DNA of 64,000 bases, from assembly GCA_964057225.1 (NCBI GenBank), contig OZ059899.1, positions 17,926,501 through 17,990,500 of the forward strand, given 5' to 3'. The translations under genes were made by a program, and so were the position numbers. How positions within the stretch are numbered: position 1 is the stretch's first letter; every line of letters begins with the position of its first letter. Below the pieces are notes generated by a model that did not search any database, had not been told where the DNA came from, and saw only the letters and a program-made list of their open reading frames with translations. Below, piece by piece: positions 1-11,323 of this stretch. The stretch is from Auanema rhodensis. Its lineage: Eukaryota > Nematoda > Chromadorea > Rhabditida > Rhabditidae.

Positions 1-531
1 AAACGTACACGTGGTGTGCATTCGGTATGTAACTCGCTTCACGTGAAAGATAAAGAGATGCGGTTTTCAAAATTAGATTCCCCATGTCCATATTAGTCTA
101 AAAACAAATTTTTATTGATATTGGTGCATGGTAACAATGACTTTGAAATTTACGTGAACATTAATTTATGCTAATTAAACGTACACGTGGTGTGCACTCG
201 GTATGTAACTAGCTTCACGTGTAAGATAAAGAGATGCGGTTTTCAAAATTAGATTCCCCATGTCCATATTAGTCTAAAAACAAATTTTTATTGATATTGG
301 TGCATGGTAACCATGATTTTGAAATTTACGTGAACTTTAATTTATGCTAATTAAATGTACACGTGGTGTGCACTCGGTATGTAACTCGCTTCACGTGAAA
401 GATAAAGAGATGCGGTTATCAAAATTAGATTCCCCATGTCCATATTAGTCTAAAAACAAATTTTTATTGATATTGGTGCATGGTAACCATGACTTTGAAA
501 TTTACGTGAACTTTAATTTATGCTAATTAAA

Positions 532-3500
532 CGTTAAACGTACACGTGGTGTGCATTCGGTATGTAACTCGCTTCACGTGAAAGATAAAGAGATGCGGTT
601 TTCAAAATTAGATTCCCCATGTCCATATTAGTCTAAAAACAAATTTTTATTGATATTGGTGCATGGTAACCATGACTTTGAAATTTACGTGAACTTTAAT
701 TTATGCTAATTAAATGTACACGTGGTGTGCATTCGGTATGTAACTCGCTTCACGTGAAAGATAAAGAGATGCGGTTTTAAAAATTAGATTCCCCATGTCC
801 ATATTAGTCTAAAAACAAATTTTTATTGATATTGGTGCATGGTAACAATGACTTTGAAATTTACGTGAACATTAATTTATGCTAATTAAACGTACACGTG
901 GTGTGCACTCGGTATGTAACTAGCTTCACGTGTAAGATAAAGAGATGCGGTTTTCAAAATTAGATTCCCCATGTCCATATTAGTCTAAAAACAAATTTTT
1001 ATTGATATTGGTGCATGGTAACCATGATTTTGAAATTTACGTGAACTTTAATTTATGCTAATTAAATGTACACGTGGTGTGCACTCGGTATGTAACTCGC
1101 TTCACGTGAAAGATAAAGAGATGCGGTTATCAAAATTAGATTCCCCATGTCCATATTAGTCTAAAAACAAATTTTTATTGATATTGGTGCATGGTAACCA
1201 TGACTTTGAATTTTACGTGAACTTTAATTTATGCTAATTAAACGTTAAACGTACACGTGGTGTGCATTCGGTATGTAACTCGCTTCACGTGAAAGATAAA
1301 GAGATGCGGTTTTCAAAATTAGATTCCCCATGTCCATATTAGTCTAAAAACAAATTTTTATTGATATTGGTGCATGGTAACCATGACTTTGAAATTTACG
1401 TGAACTTTAATTTATGCTAATTAAATGTACACGTGGTGTGCACTCGGTATGTAACTCGCTTCACGTGAAAGATAAAGAGATGCGGTTATCAAAATTAGAT
1501 TCCCCATGTCCATATTAGTCTAAAAACAAATTTTTATTGATATTGGTGCATGGTAACCATGACTTTGAATTTTACGTGAACTTTAATTTATGCTAATTAA
1601 ACGTTAAACGTACACGTGGTGTGCACTCGGTATGTAACTAGCTTCACGTGTAAGATAAAGAGATGCGGTTTTCAAAATTAGATTCCCCATGTCCATATTA
1701 GTCTAAAAACAAATTTTTATTGATATTGGTGCATGGTAACCATGATTTTGAAATTTACGTGAACTTTAATTTATGCTAATTAAACGTACACGTGGTGTGC
1801 ACTCGGTATGTAACTCGCTTCACGTGAAAGATAAAGAGATGCGGTTTTCAAAATTAGATTCCCCATGTCCATATTAGTCTAAAAACAAATTTTTATTGAT
1901 ATTGGTGCATGGTAACCATGACTTTGAATTTTACGTGAACTTTAATTTATGCTAATTAAACGTTAAACGTACACGTGGTGTGCATTCGGTATGTAACTCG
2001 CTTCACGTGAAAGATAAAGAGATGCGGTTTTCAAAATTAGATTCCCCATGTCCATATTAGTCTAAAAACAAATTTTTATTGATATTGGTGCATGGTAACA
2101 ATGACTTTGAAATTTACGTGAACATTAATTTATGCTAATTAAACGTACACGTGGTGTGCACTCGGTATGTAACTAGCTTCACGTGTAAGATAAAGAGATG
2201 CGGTTTTCAAAATTAGATTCCCCATGTCCATATTAGTCTAAAAACAAATTTTTATTGATATTGGTGCATGGTAACCATGATTTTGAAATTTACGTGAACT
2301 TTAATTTATGCTAATTAAATGTACACGTGGTGTGCACTCGGTATGTAACTCGCTTCACGTGAAAGATAAAGAGATGCAGTTATCAAAATTAGATTCCCCA
2401 TGTCCATATTAGTCTAAAAACAAATTTTTATTGATATTGGTGCATGGTAACCATGACTTTGAAATTTACGTGAACTTTAATTTATGCTAATTAAACGTAC
2501 ACGTGGTGTGCACTCGGTATGTAACTCGCTTCACGTGAAAGATAAAGAGATGCGGTTTTCAAAATTAGATTCCCCATGTCCATATTAGTCTAAAAACAAA
2601 TTTTTTTTGATATTGGTGCATGGTAACCATGACTTTGAATTTTACGTGAACTTTAATTTATGCTAATTAAACGTACACGTGGTGTGCACTCGGTATGTAA
2701 CTCGCTTCACGTGAAAGATAAAGAGATGCGGTTTTTAAAATTAGATTCCCCATGTCCATATTAGTCTAAAAACAAATTTTTATTGATATTGGTGCATGGT
2801 AACCATGACTTTTAAATTTACGTGAACTTTAATTTATGCTACATAAATGAACACGTGATGTGCACTTGGTATGTAACTCGCTTCACGTGAAAGATAAAAA
2901 GATGCGCTTTTTAAAATTAGATTCCCCATGTCCATATTAGTCTAAAAACAATTTTTTACTGATATTGGTGCATGGTAACCATGACTTTGAAATTTACGTG
3001 AACTTTAATTTATGCTAATTAAACGTACATGTGGTGTGCACTCGGTATGTAACTCGCTTCACGTGTAAGATAAAAAGATGCGGTTTTCAAAATTAGATTC
3101 CCCATGTCCATATTAGTCTAAAAACAAATTTTTATTGATATTGGTGCATGATAACCATGACTTTGAAATTTACGTGAACTTTAATTTATGCTAATTAAAC
3201 GTACACGTGGTGTGCACTCGGTATGTAACTCGCTTCACGTGTAAGATAAAGAGATGCGGTTTTCAAAATTAGATTCCCCATGTCCATATTAGTCTAAAAA
3301 CAAATTTTTATTGATATTGGTGCATGGTAACCATGATTTTGAAATTTACGTGAACTTTAATTTATGCTAATTAAACGTACACGTGGTGTGCACTCGGTAT
3401 GTAACTCGCTTCACGTGAAAGATAAAGAGATGCGGTTTTCAAAATTAGATTCCCCATGTCCATATTAGTCTAAAAACAAATTTTTATTGATATTGGTGCA

Positions 3501-5691
3501 TGGTAACCATGACTTTGAATTTTACGTGAACTTTAATTTATGCTAATTAAACGTTAAACGTACACGTGGTGTGCATTCGGTATGTAACTCGCTTCACGTG
3601 AAAGATAAAGAGATGCGGTTTTCAAAATTAGATTCCCCATGTCCATATTAGTCTAAAAACAAATTTTTATTGATATTGGTGCATGGTAACAATGACTTTG
3701 AAATTTACGTGAACATTAATTCATGCTAATTAAACGTACACGTGGTGTGCACTCGGTATGTAACTAGCTTCACGTGTAAGATAAAGAGATGCGGTTTTCA
3801 AAATTAGATTCCCCATGTCCATATTAGTCTAAAAACAAATTTTTATTGATATTGGTGCATGGTAACAATGACTTTGAAATTTACGTGAACTTTAATTTAT
3901 GCTAATTAAACGTACACGTGGTGTGCACTCGGTATGTAACTCGCTTCACGTGAAAGATAAAGAGATGCGGTTTTCAAAATTAGATTCCCCATGTCCATAT
4001 TAGTCTAAAAACAAATTTTTATTGATATTGGTGCATGGTAACCAAGACTTTGAATTTTACGTGAACTTTAATTTATGCTAATTAAACGTTAAACGTACAC
4101 GTGGTGTGCATTCGGTATGTAACTCGCTTCACGTGAAAGATAAAGAGATGCGGTTTTCAAAATTAGATTCCCCATGTCCATATTAGTCTAAAAACAAATT
4201 TTTATTGATATTGGTGCATGGTAACAATGACTTTGAAATTTACGTGAACATTAATTTATGCTAATTAAACGTACACGTGGTGTGCACTCGGTATGTAACT
4301 AGCTTCACGTGTAAGATAAAGAGATTCGGTTTTCAAAATTAGATTCCCCATGTCCATATTAGTCTAAAAACAAATTTTTATTGATATTGGTGCATGGTAA
4401 CCATGATTTTGAAATTTACGTGAACTTTAATTTATGCTAATTAAATGTACACGTGGTGTGCACTCGGTATGTAACTCGCTTCACGTGAAAGATAAAGAGA
4501 TGCAGTTATCAAAATTAGATTCCCCATGTCCATATTAGTCTAAAAACAAATTTTTATTGATATTGGTGCATGGTAACCATGACTTTGAAATTTACGTGAA
4601 CTTTAATTTATGCTAATTAAACGTACACGTGGTGTGCACTCGGTATGTAACTCGCTTCACGTGAAAGATAAAGAGATGCGGTTTTCAAAATTAGATTCCC
4701 CATGTCCATATTAGTCTAAAAACAAATTTTTATTGATATTGGTGCATGATAACCATGACTTTGAAATTTACGTGAACTTTAATTTATGCTAATTAAACGT
4801 ACACGTGGTGTGCACTCGGTATGTAACTCGCTTCACGTGTAAGATAAAGAGATGCGGTTTTCAAAATTAGATTCCCCATGTCCATATTAGTCTAAAAACA
4901 AATTTTTATTGATATTGGTGCATGGTAACCATGATTTTGAAATTTACGTGAACTTTAATTTATGCTAATTAAACGTACACGTGGTGTGCACTCGGTATGT
5001 AACTCGCTTCACGTGAAAGATAAAGAGATGCGGTTTTCAAAATTAGATTCCCCATGTCCATATTAGTCTAAAAACAAATTTTTATTGATATTGGTGCATG
5101 GTAACCATGACTTTGAATTTTACGTGAACTTTAATTTATGCTAATTAAACGTTAAACGTACACGTGGTGTGCATTCGGTATGTAACTCGCTTCACGTGAA
5201 AGATAAAGAGATGCGGTTTTCAAAATTAGATTCCCCATGTCCATATTAGTCTAAAAACAAATTTTTATTGATATTGGTGCATGGTAACAATGACTTTGAA
5301 ATTTACGTGAACATTAATTCATGCTAATTAAACGTACACGTGGTGTGCACTCGGTATGTAACTAGCTTCACGTGTAAGATAAAGAGATGCGGTTTTCAAA
5401 ATTAGATTCCCCATGTCCATATTAGTCTAAAAACAAATTTTTATTGATATTGGTGCATGGTAACCATGATTTTGAAATTTACGTGAACTTTAATTTATGC
5501 TAATTAAACGTACACGTGGTGTGCACTCGGTATGTAACTCGCTTCACGTGAAAGATAAAGAGATGCGGTTTTCAAAATTAGATTCCCCATGTCCATATTA
5601 GTCTAAAAACAAATTTTTATTGATATTGGTGCATGGTAACCAAGACTTTGAATTTTACGTGAACTTTAATTTATGCTAATTAAACGTTAAA
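532..5691 (+). repeat. Eight 7-bp CGTTAAA insertions at monomer boundaries
   Basis: At 532-538, 1243-1249, 1602-1608, 1961-1967, 3552-3558, 4087-4093, 5150-5156 and 5685-5691 the boundary TTAAACGTAC reads TTAAACGTTAAACGTAC, a tandem duplication of seven bases. The monomer is 183 bp there. All eight are in the first 5.7 kb and none occurs later. In every case the following monomer begins with C at position 1. They were probably multiplied by segmental duplication from one event: the last four are two pairs 1598 bp apart. Confidence 0.95.
2496..3375 (+). repeat. Five-monomer block, copy 1 (recurs at 7100-7979)
   Basis: These five monomers carry rare markers in order: the T8 tract with GAATTTTA, CTACATAAAT at about 2838, AAAAAGATGCGC, GTACATGTGG at about 3025, and a GTGTAAG copy. 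The same order returns 4604 bp downstream (26 x 176 + 4 x 7). A shorter part also recurs at about 6220-6660. Confidence 0.85.
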
Positions 5692-6219
5692 CGTACACGT
5701 GGTGTGCATTCGGTATGTAACTCGCTTCACGTGAAAGATAAAGAGATGCGGTTTTCAAAATTAGATTCCCCATGTCCATATTAGTCTAAAAACAAATTTT
5801 TATTGATATTGGTGCATGGTAACAATGACTTTGAAATTTACGTGAACATTAATTTATGCTAATTAAACGTACACGTGGTGTGCACTCGGTATGTAACTAG
5901 CTTCACGTGTAAGATAAAGAGATGCGGTTTTCAAAATTAGATTCCCCATGTCCATATTAGTCTAAAAACAAATTTTTATTGATATTGGTGCATGGTAACC
6001 ATGATTTTGAAATTTACGTGAACTTTAATTTATGCTAATTAAATGTACACGTGGTGTGCACTCGGTATGTAACTCGCTTCACGTGAAAGATAAAGAGATG
6101 CAGTTATCAAAATTAGATTCCCCATGTCCATATTAGTCTAAAAACAAATTTTTATTGATATTGGTGCATGGTAACCATGACTTTGAAATTTACGTGAACT
6201 TTAATTTATGCTAATTAAA
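3559..6219 (+). repeat. Nine-monomer HOR with 7-bp insertions, 1598-bp spacing
   Basis: Copy 1 is about 3559-5156 and partial copy 2 is 5157 to about 6219. The spacing of 1598 bp is nine monomers plus two 7-bp insertions. Rare markers recur at that spacing: ACATTAATTC (about 3715 and 5313), ACCAAGAC (4041 and 5639) and the insertions themselves (3552/5150 and 4087/5685). A few differences, such as GAGATTCGG near 4321 in copy 1 only, arose after the duplication. Confidence 0.88.
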
Positions 6220-7099
6220 CGTACACGTGGTGTGCACTCGGTATGTAACTCGCTTCACGTGAAAGATAAAGAGATGCGGTTTTCAAAATTAGATTCCCCA
6301 TGTCCATATTAGTCTAAAAACAAATTTTTTTTGATATTGGTGCATGGTAACCATGACTTTGAATTTTACGTGAACTTTAATTTATGCTAATTAAACGTAC
6401 ACGTGGTGTGCACTCGGTATGTAACTCGCTTCACGTGAAAGATAAAGAGATGCGGTTTTTAAAATTAGATTCCCCATGTCCATATTAGTCTAAAAACAAA
6501 TTTTTATTGATATTGGTGCATGGTAACCATGACTTTTAAATTTACGTGAACTTTAATTTATGCTACATAAATGTACACGTGATGTGCACTTGGTATGTAA
6601 CTCGCTTCACGTGAAAGATAAAAAGATGCGCTTTTTAAAATTAGATTCCCCATGTCCATAATAGTCTAAAAACAAATTTTTATTGATATTGGTGCATGGT
6701 AACAATGACTTTGAAATTTACGTGAACATTAATTTATGCTAATTAAACGTACACGTGGTGTGCACTCGGTATGTAACTAGCTTCACGTGTAAGATAAAGA
6801 GATGCGGTTTTCAAAATTAGATTCCCCATGTCCATATTAGTCTAAAAACAAATTTTTATTGATATTGGTGCATGGTAACCATGATTTTGAAATTTACGTG
6901 AACTTTAATTTATGCTAATTAAATGTACACGTGGTGTGCACTCGATATGTAACTCGCTTCACGTGAAAGATAAAGAGATGCAGTTATCAAAATTAGATTC
7001 CCCATGTCCATATTAGTCTAAAAACAAATTTTTATTGATATTGGTGCATGGTAACCATGACTTTGAAATTTACATGAACTTTAATTTATGCTAATTAAA

Positions 7100-7979
7100 C
7101 GTACACGTGGTGTGCACTCGGTATGTAACTCGCTTCACGTGAAAGATAAAAAGATGCGCTTTTTAAAATTAGATTCCCCATGTCCATATTAGTCTAAAAA
7201 CAAATTTTTTTTGATATTGGTGCATGGTAACCATGACTTTGAATTTTACGTGAACTTTAATTTATGCTAATTAAACGTACACGTGGTGTGCACTCGGTAT
7301 GTAACTCGCTTCACGTGAAAGATAAAGAGATGCGGTTTTTAAAATTAGATTCCCCATGTCCATATTAGTCTAAAAACAAATTTTTATTGATATTGGTGCA
7401 TGGTAACCATGACTTTTAAATTTACGTGAACTTTAATTTATGCTACATAAATGTACACGTGATGTGCACTTGGTATGTAACTCGCTTCACGTGAAAGATA
7501 AAAAGATGCGCTTTTTAAAATTAGATTCCCCATGTCCATATTAGTCTAAAAACAATTTTTTACTGATATTGGTGCATGGTAACCATGACTTTGAAATTTA
7601 CGTGAACTTTAATTTATGCTAATTAAACGTACATGTGGTGTGCACTCGGTATGTAACTCGCTTCACGTGTAAGATAAAGAGATGCGGTTTTCAAAATTAG
7701 ATTCCCCATGTCCATATTAGTCTAAAAACAAATTTTTATTGATATTGGTGCATGGTAACCATGACTTTGAAATTTACGTGAACTTTAATTTATGCTAATT
7801 AAACGTACACGTGGTGTGCACTCGGTATGTAACTCGCTTCACGTGTAAGATAAAGAGATGCGGTTTTCAAAATTAGATTCCCCATGTCCATATTAGTCTA
7901 AAAACAAATTTTTATTGATATTGGTGCATGGTAACCATGATTTTGAAATTTACGTGAACTTTAATTTATGCTAATTAAA
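7100..7979 (+). repeat. Five-monomer block, copy 2
   Basis: This is the downstream partner of 2496-3375, with CTACATAAAT at about 7442 and GTACATGTGG at about 7629. The first monomer is a hybrid: it carries AAAAAGATGCGC in its left half, which copy 1 lacks at that place. It lies 880 bp (five monomers) after the partial copy around 6220-6660, so the segment was probably also duplicated in tandem. Confidence 0.8.
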
Positions 7980-8687
7980 TGTACACGTGGTGTGCACTCG
8001 GTATGTAACTCGCTTCACGTGAAAGATAAAGAGATGCAGTTATCAAAATTAGATTCCCCATGTCCATATTAGTCTAAAAACAAATTTTTATTGATATTGG
8101 TGCATGGTAACCATGACTTTGAAATTTACGTGAACTTTAATTTATGCTAATTAAACGTACACGTGTTGTGCACTCGGTATGTAACTCGCTTCACGTGGAA
8201 GATAAAGAGATGCGGTTTTCAAAATTAGATTCCGCATGTCCATATTAATCTTAAAACAATTTTTTACTGATATTGGTGCATGGTAACCATGACTTTGAAA
8301 TTTACGTGAACTTTAATTTATGCTAATTAAACGTACACGTGTTGTGCACTTGGTATGTAACTCGCTTCACGTGAAAGATAAAAAGATGCGCTTTTTAAAA
8401 TTAGATTCCCCATGTCCATATTAGTCTAAAAACAATTTTTTACTGATATTGGTGCATGGTAACCATGATTTTGAAATTTACGTGAACTTTAATTTATGCT
8501 AATTAAACGTACACGTGATGTGCACTTGGTATGTAACTCGCTTCACGTGAAAGATAAAGAGATGCGGTTTTTAAAATTAGATTCCGCATGTCCATATTAG
8601 TCTTAAAACAATTTTTTACTGATATTGGTGCATGGTAACCATGATTTTGAAATTTACGTGAACTTTAATTTATGCTAATTAAACGTA

Positions 8688-8701
8688 CACGTGGTGTGCA
8701 C
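8688..8701. other. Paired palindromes CACGTG and GTGCAC at monomer start (representative copy)
   Basis: CACGTG (8688-8693) and GTGCAC (8696-8701) sit two bases apart at monomer positions 5-18. The flanks make a longer imperfect dyad with arms GTACAC and GTGCAC. CACGTG is the core of the plant G-box and the E-box (bHLH and bZIP sites), but binding here is only a possibility. Many variants touch this region: GTGATG or GTGTTG at position 11 and GTGCAT at position 18 are frequent. It is clearly less conserved than the second CACGTG at monomer positions 37-42. Confidence 0.7.
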
Positions 8702-8717
8702 TCGGTATGTAACTCGC

Positions 8718-8727
8718 TTCACGTGAA
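8718..8727. other. Conserved 10-bp palindrome TTCACGTGAA (representative copy)
   Basis: This perfect dyad sits at monomer positions 35-44. Its CACGT core appears in every monomer I read in both orientations. The only core change I noted is the last G near 60212 (CACGTA). The right edge does vary: GTGTAAG, GTGGAAG, GTGAGAG and, once near 35926, GTGACAG. Its central CpG (positions 39-40) is the one CpG in the monomer for which I saw no transition variant. This suggests constraint or very effective homogenisation. It resembles an E-box/G-box but does not match the yeast CDEI consensus exactly, because the base before TCACGTG is T rather than a purine. Confidence 0.75.
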
Positions 8728-8779
8728 AGATAAAGAGATGCGGTTTTCAAAATTAGATTCCCCATGTCCATATTAGTCT

Positions 8780-8800
8780 AAAAACAAATTTTTATTGATA
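8780..8800 (+). other. A-tract/T-tract stretch, length-neutral hot spot of variation (representative copy)
   Basis: Monomer positions 97-117 run A5-C-A3-T5 followed by ATTGATA. Three haplotypes dominate: CAAATTTTTATTG, CAATTTTTTACTG and CAAATTTTTTTTG. All have the same length. Phased A/T runs like this usually bend DNA, which is general knowledge and not tested here. All four 24-bp expansions of the array occurred at this spot. Confidence 0.7.
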
Positions 8801-8806
8801 TTGGTG

Positions 8807-8819
8807 CATGGTAACCATG
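8807..8819. other. Odd-centred dyad CATGGTAACCATG (representative copy)
   Basis: The arms CATGGT and ACCATG flank one central base, giving a 13-bp dyad at monomer positions 124-136. The commonest change, ACAATG for ACCATG (position 133), breaks one arm and is concentrated in particular subfamilies. Other changes are CATAGT (26831, 34599), CATGAT and CATGCT. It is one of several dyads per monomer. Confidence 0.7.
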
Positions 8820-11323
8820 ACTTTGAAATTTACGTGAACTTTAATTTATGCTAATTAAACGTACACGTGGTGTGCACTCGGTATGTAACTCGCTTCACGT
8901 GAAAGATAAAGAGATGCGGTTCTCAAAATTAGATTCCCCATGTTCATATTAGTCTAAAAACAAACTTTTTTTGATATTGGTGTATGGTAACCATGATTTT
9001 GAAATTTACGTGAACTTTAATTTATGCTAATTAAACGTACACGTGGTGTGCACTCGGTATGTAACTCGCTTCACGTGGAAGATAAAGAGATGCGGTTCTC
9101 AAAATTAGATTCTTCATGTCCATATTAGTCTAAAAACAATTTTTTACTGATATTGGTGCATGGTAACCATGATTTTGAAATTTACGTGAACTTTAATTTA
9201 TGCTAATCAAACGTACACGTGATGTGCACTTGGTATGTAACTCGCTTCACGTGAAAGATAAAGAGATGCGGTTTCTAAAATTAGATTCCGCATGTCCATA
9301 TTAGTCTAAAAATAATTTTTTACTGATATTGGTGCATGGTAACCATGATTTTGAAATTTACGTGAACTTTAATTTATGCTAATTAAACGTACACGTGGTC
9401 TGCACTCGGTATGTAACTCGCTTCACGTGTAAGATAAAGAGATGCGGTTTTCAAAATTAGATTCCCCATGTCCATATTAGTCTAAAAACAATTTTTTACT
9501 GATATTGGTGCATGGTAACAATGATTTTGAAATTTACGTGAACTTTAATTTATGCTAATTAAACGTACACGTGTTGTGCACTCGGTATGTAACTCGCTTC
9601 ACGTGGAAGATAAAGAGATGCGGTTTTCAAAATTAGACTCCCCATGTCCATATTAGTCTAAAAACAAATTTTTATTGATATTGGTGCATGGTAACCATGA
9701 TTTTGAAATTTACGTGAACTTTAATTTATGCTAATTAAATGTACACGTGGTGTGCACTCGATATGTAACTCGCTTCACGTGAAAGATAAAGAGATGCAGT
9801 TATCAAAATTAGATTCCCCATGTCCATATTAGTCTAAAAACAAATTTTTATTGATATTGGTGCATGGTAACCATGACTTTGAAATTTACATGAACTTTAA
9901 TTTATGCTAATTAAACGTACACGTGATGTGCACTTGGTATGTAACTCGCTTCACGTGAAAGATAAAAAGATGCGCTTTTTAAAATTAGATTCCCCATGTC
10001 CATATTAGTCTAAAAACAATTTTTTACTGATATTGGTGCATGGTAACCATGACTTTGAAATTTACGTGAACTTTAATTTATGCTAATTAAACGTACACGT
10101 GGTGTGCACTCGGTATGTAACTCGCTTCACGTGTAAGATAAAGAGATGCGGTTTTCAAAATTAGATTCCCCATGTCCATATTAGCCTAAAAACAAATTTT
10201 TATTGATATTGGTGCATGGTAACCATGATTTTGAAATTTACGTGAACTTTAATTTATGCTAATTAAATGTACACGTGGTGTGCACTCGGTATGTAACTCG
10301 CTTCACGTGAAAGATAAAGAGATGCAGTTATCAAAATTAGATTCCCCATGTCCATATTAGTCTAAAAACAAATTTTTATTGATATTGGTGCATGGTAACC
10401 ATGACTTTGAAATTTACGTGAACTTTAATTTATGCTAATTAAACGTACACGTGTTGTGCACTCGGTATGTAACTCGCTTCACGTGGAAGATAAAGAGATG
10501 CGGTTTTCAAAATTAGATTCTTCATGTCCATATTAGTCTAAAAACAATTTTTTACTGATATTGGTGCATGGTAACCATGATTTTGAAATTTACGTGAACT
10601 TTAATTTATGCTAATTAAACGTACACGTGATGTGCACTTGGTATGTAACTCGCTTCACGTGAAAGATAAAGAGATGCGGTTTTTAAAATTAGATTCCGCA
10701 TGTCCATATTAGTCTTAAAACAATTTTTTACTGATATTGGTGCATGGTAACCATGATTTTGAAATTTACGTGAACTTTAATTTATGCTAATTAAACGTAC
10801 ACGTGGTGTGCACTCGGTATGTAACTCGCTTCACGTGAAAGATAAAGAGATGCGGTTTTCAAAATTAGATTCCCCATGTCCATATTAGTCTAAAAACAAA
10901 TTTTTATTGATATTGGTGCATGGTAACCATGACTTTGAAATTTACGTGAACTTTAATTTATGCTAATTAAACGTACACGTGGTGTGCACTCGGTATGTAA
11001 CTCGCTTCACGTGAAAGATAAAGAGATGCGGTTCTCAAAATTAGATTCCCCATGTTCATATTAGTCTAAAAACAAACTTTTTTTGATATTGGTGTATGGT
11101 AACCATGATTTTGAAATTTACGTGAACTTTAATTTATGCTAATTAAACGTACACGTGGTGTGCACTCGGTATGTAACTCGCTTCACGTGAAAGATAAAGA
11201 GATGCGGTTTTCAAAATTAGATTCTTCATGTCCATATTAGTCTAAAAACAATTTTTTACTGATATTGGTGCATGGTAACCATGATTTTGAAATTTACGTG
11301 AACTTTAATTTATGCTAATTAAA

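Larger units (their letters stand above)
8684..8859 (+). repeat. Representative consensus-like monomer (176 bp)
   Basis: I used this copy as the reference because it carries the majority base at the variable sites I followed. G+C is 60 of 176. Landmarks by monomer position: CACGTG 5-10; GTGCAC 13-18; TTCACGTGAA 35-44; GATAAAGAGATGCGG 46-60; TTAGTCTAA 90-98; A/T-tract stretch 97-117; CATGGTAACCATG 124-136; TTTACGTGAAC around 146-156; TTAATT 158-163 and AATTAA 170-175. Seven CpGs lie at 1, 7, 20, 32, 39, 58 and 150. The main variable sites across the array are 1 (C/T), 11 (G/A/T), 18 (C/T), 20 (C/T), 32 (C/A), 43 (A/T/G), 49 (A/G), 52 (G/A), 59 (G/A), 63-65, 77-80, 103-113, 133 (C/A), 138 (C/T) and 145 (A/T). 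Confidence 0.95.
8508..11323 (+). repeat. Twelve-monomer HOR, 2112-bp spacing
   Basis: Rare variants recur exactly 2112 bp (12 x 176) apart: CAAACTTTTTTT at 8961 and 11073, and GTGGTCTGCAC at 9400 and 11512. Copy 1 is about 8508-10619; the second copy starts at 10620 and passes into the 13-mer HOR that follows. In copy 1 the monomer at 9740 (CTCGATATG with GCAGTTATC and TACATGAAC) matches one at 6924, 2816 bp upstream, so older exchange with zone 1 is also visible. Confidence 0.85.

Noticed and set aside
8718-8727. Yeast-type CDEI element (point centromere)
   Set aside because: The palindrome has T where the CDEI consensus has a purine before TCAC, there is no CDEII/CDEIII arrangement, and a large satellite array is not a point centromere.
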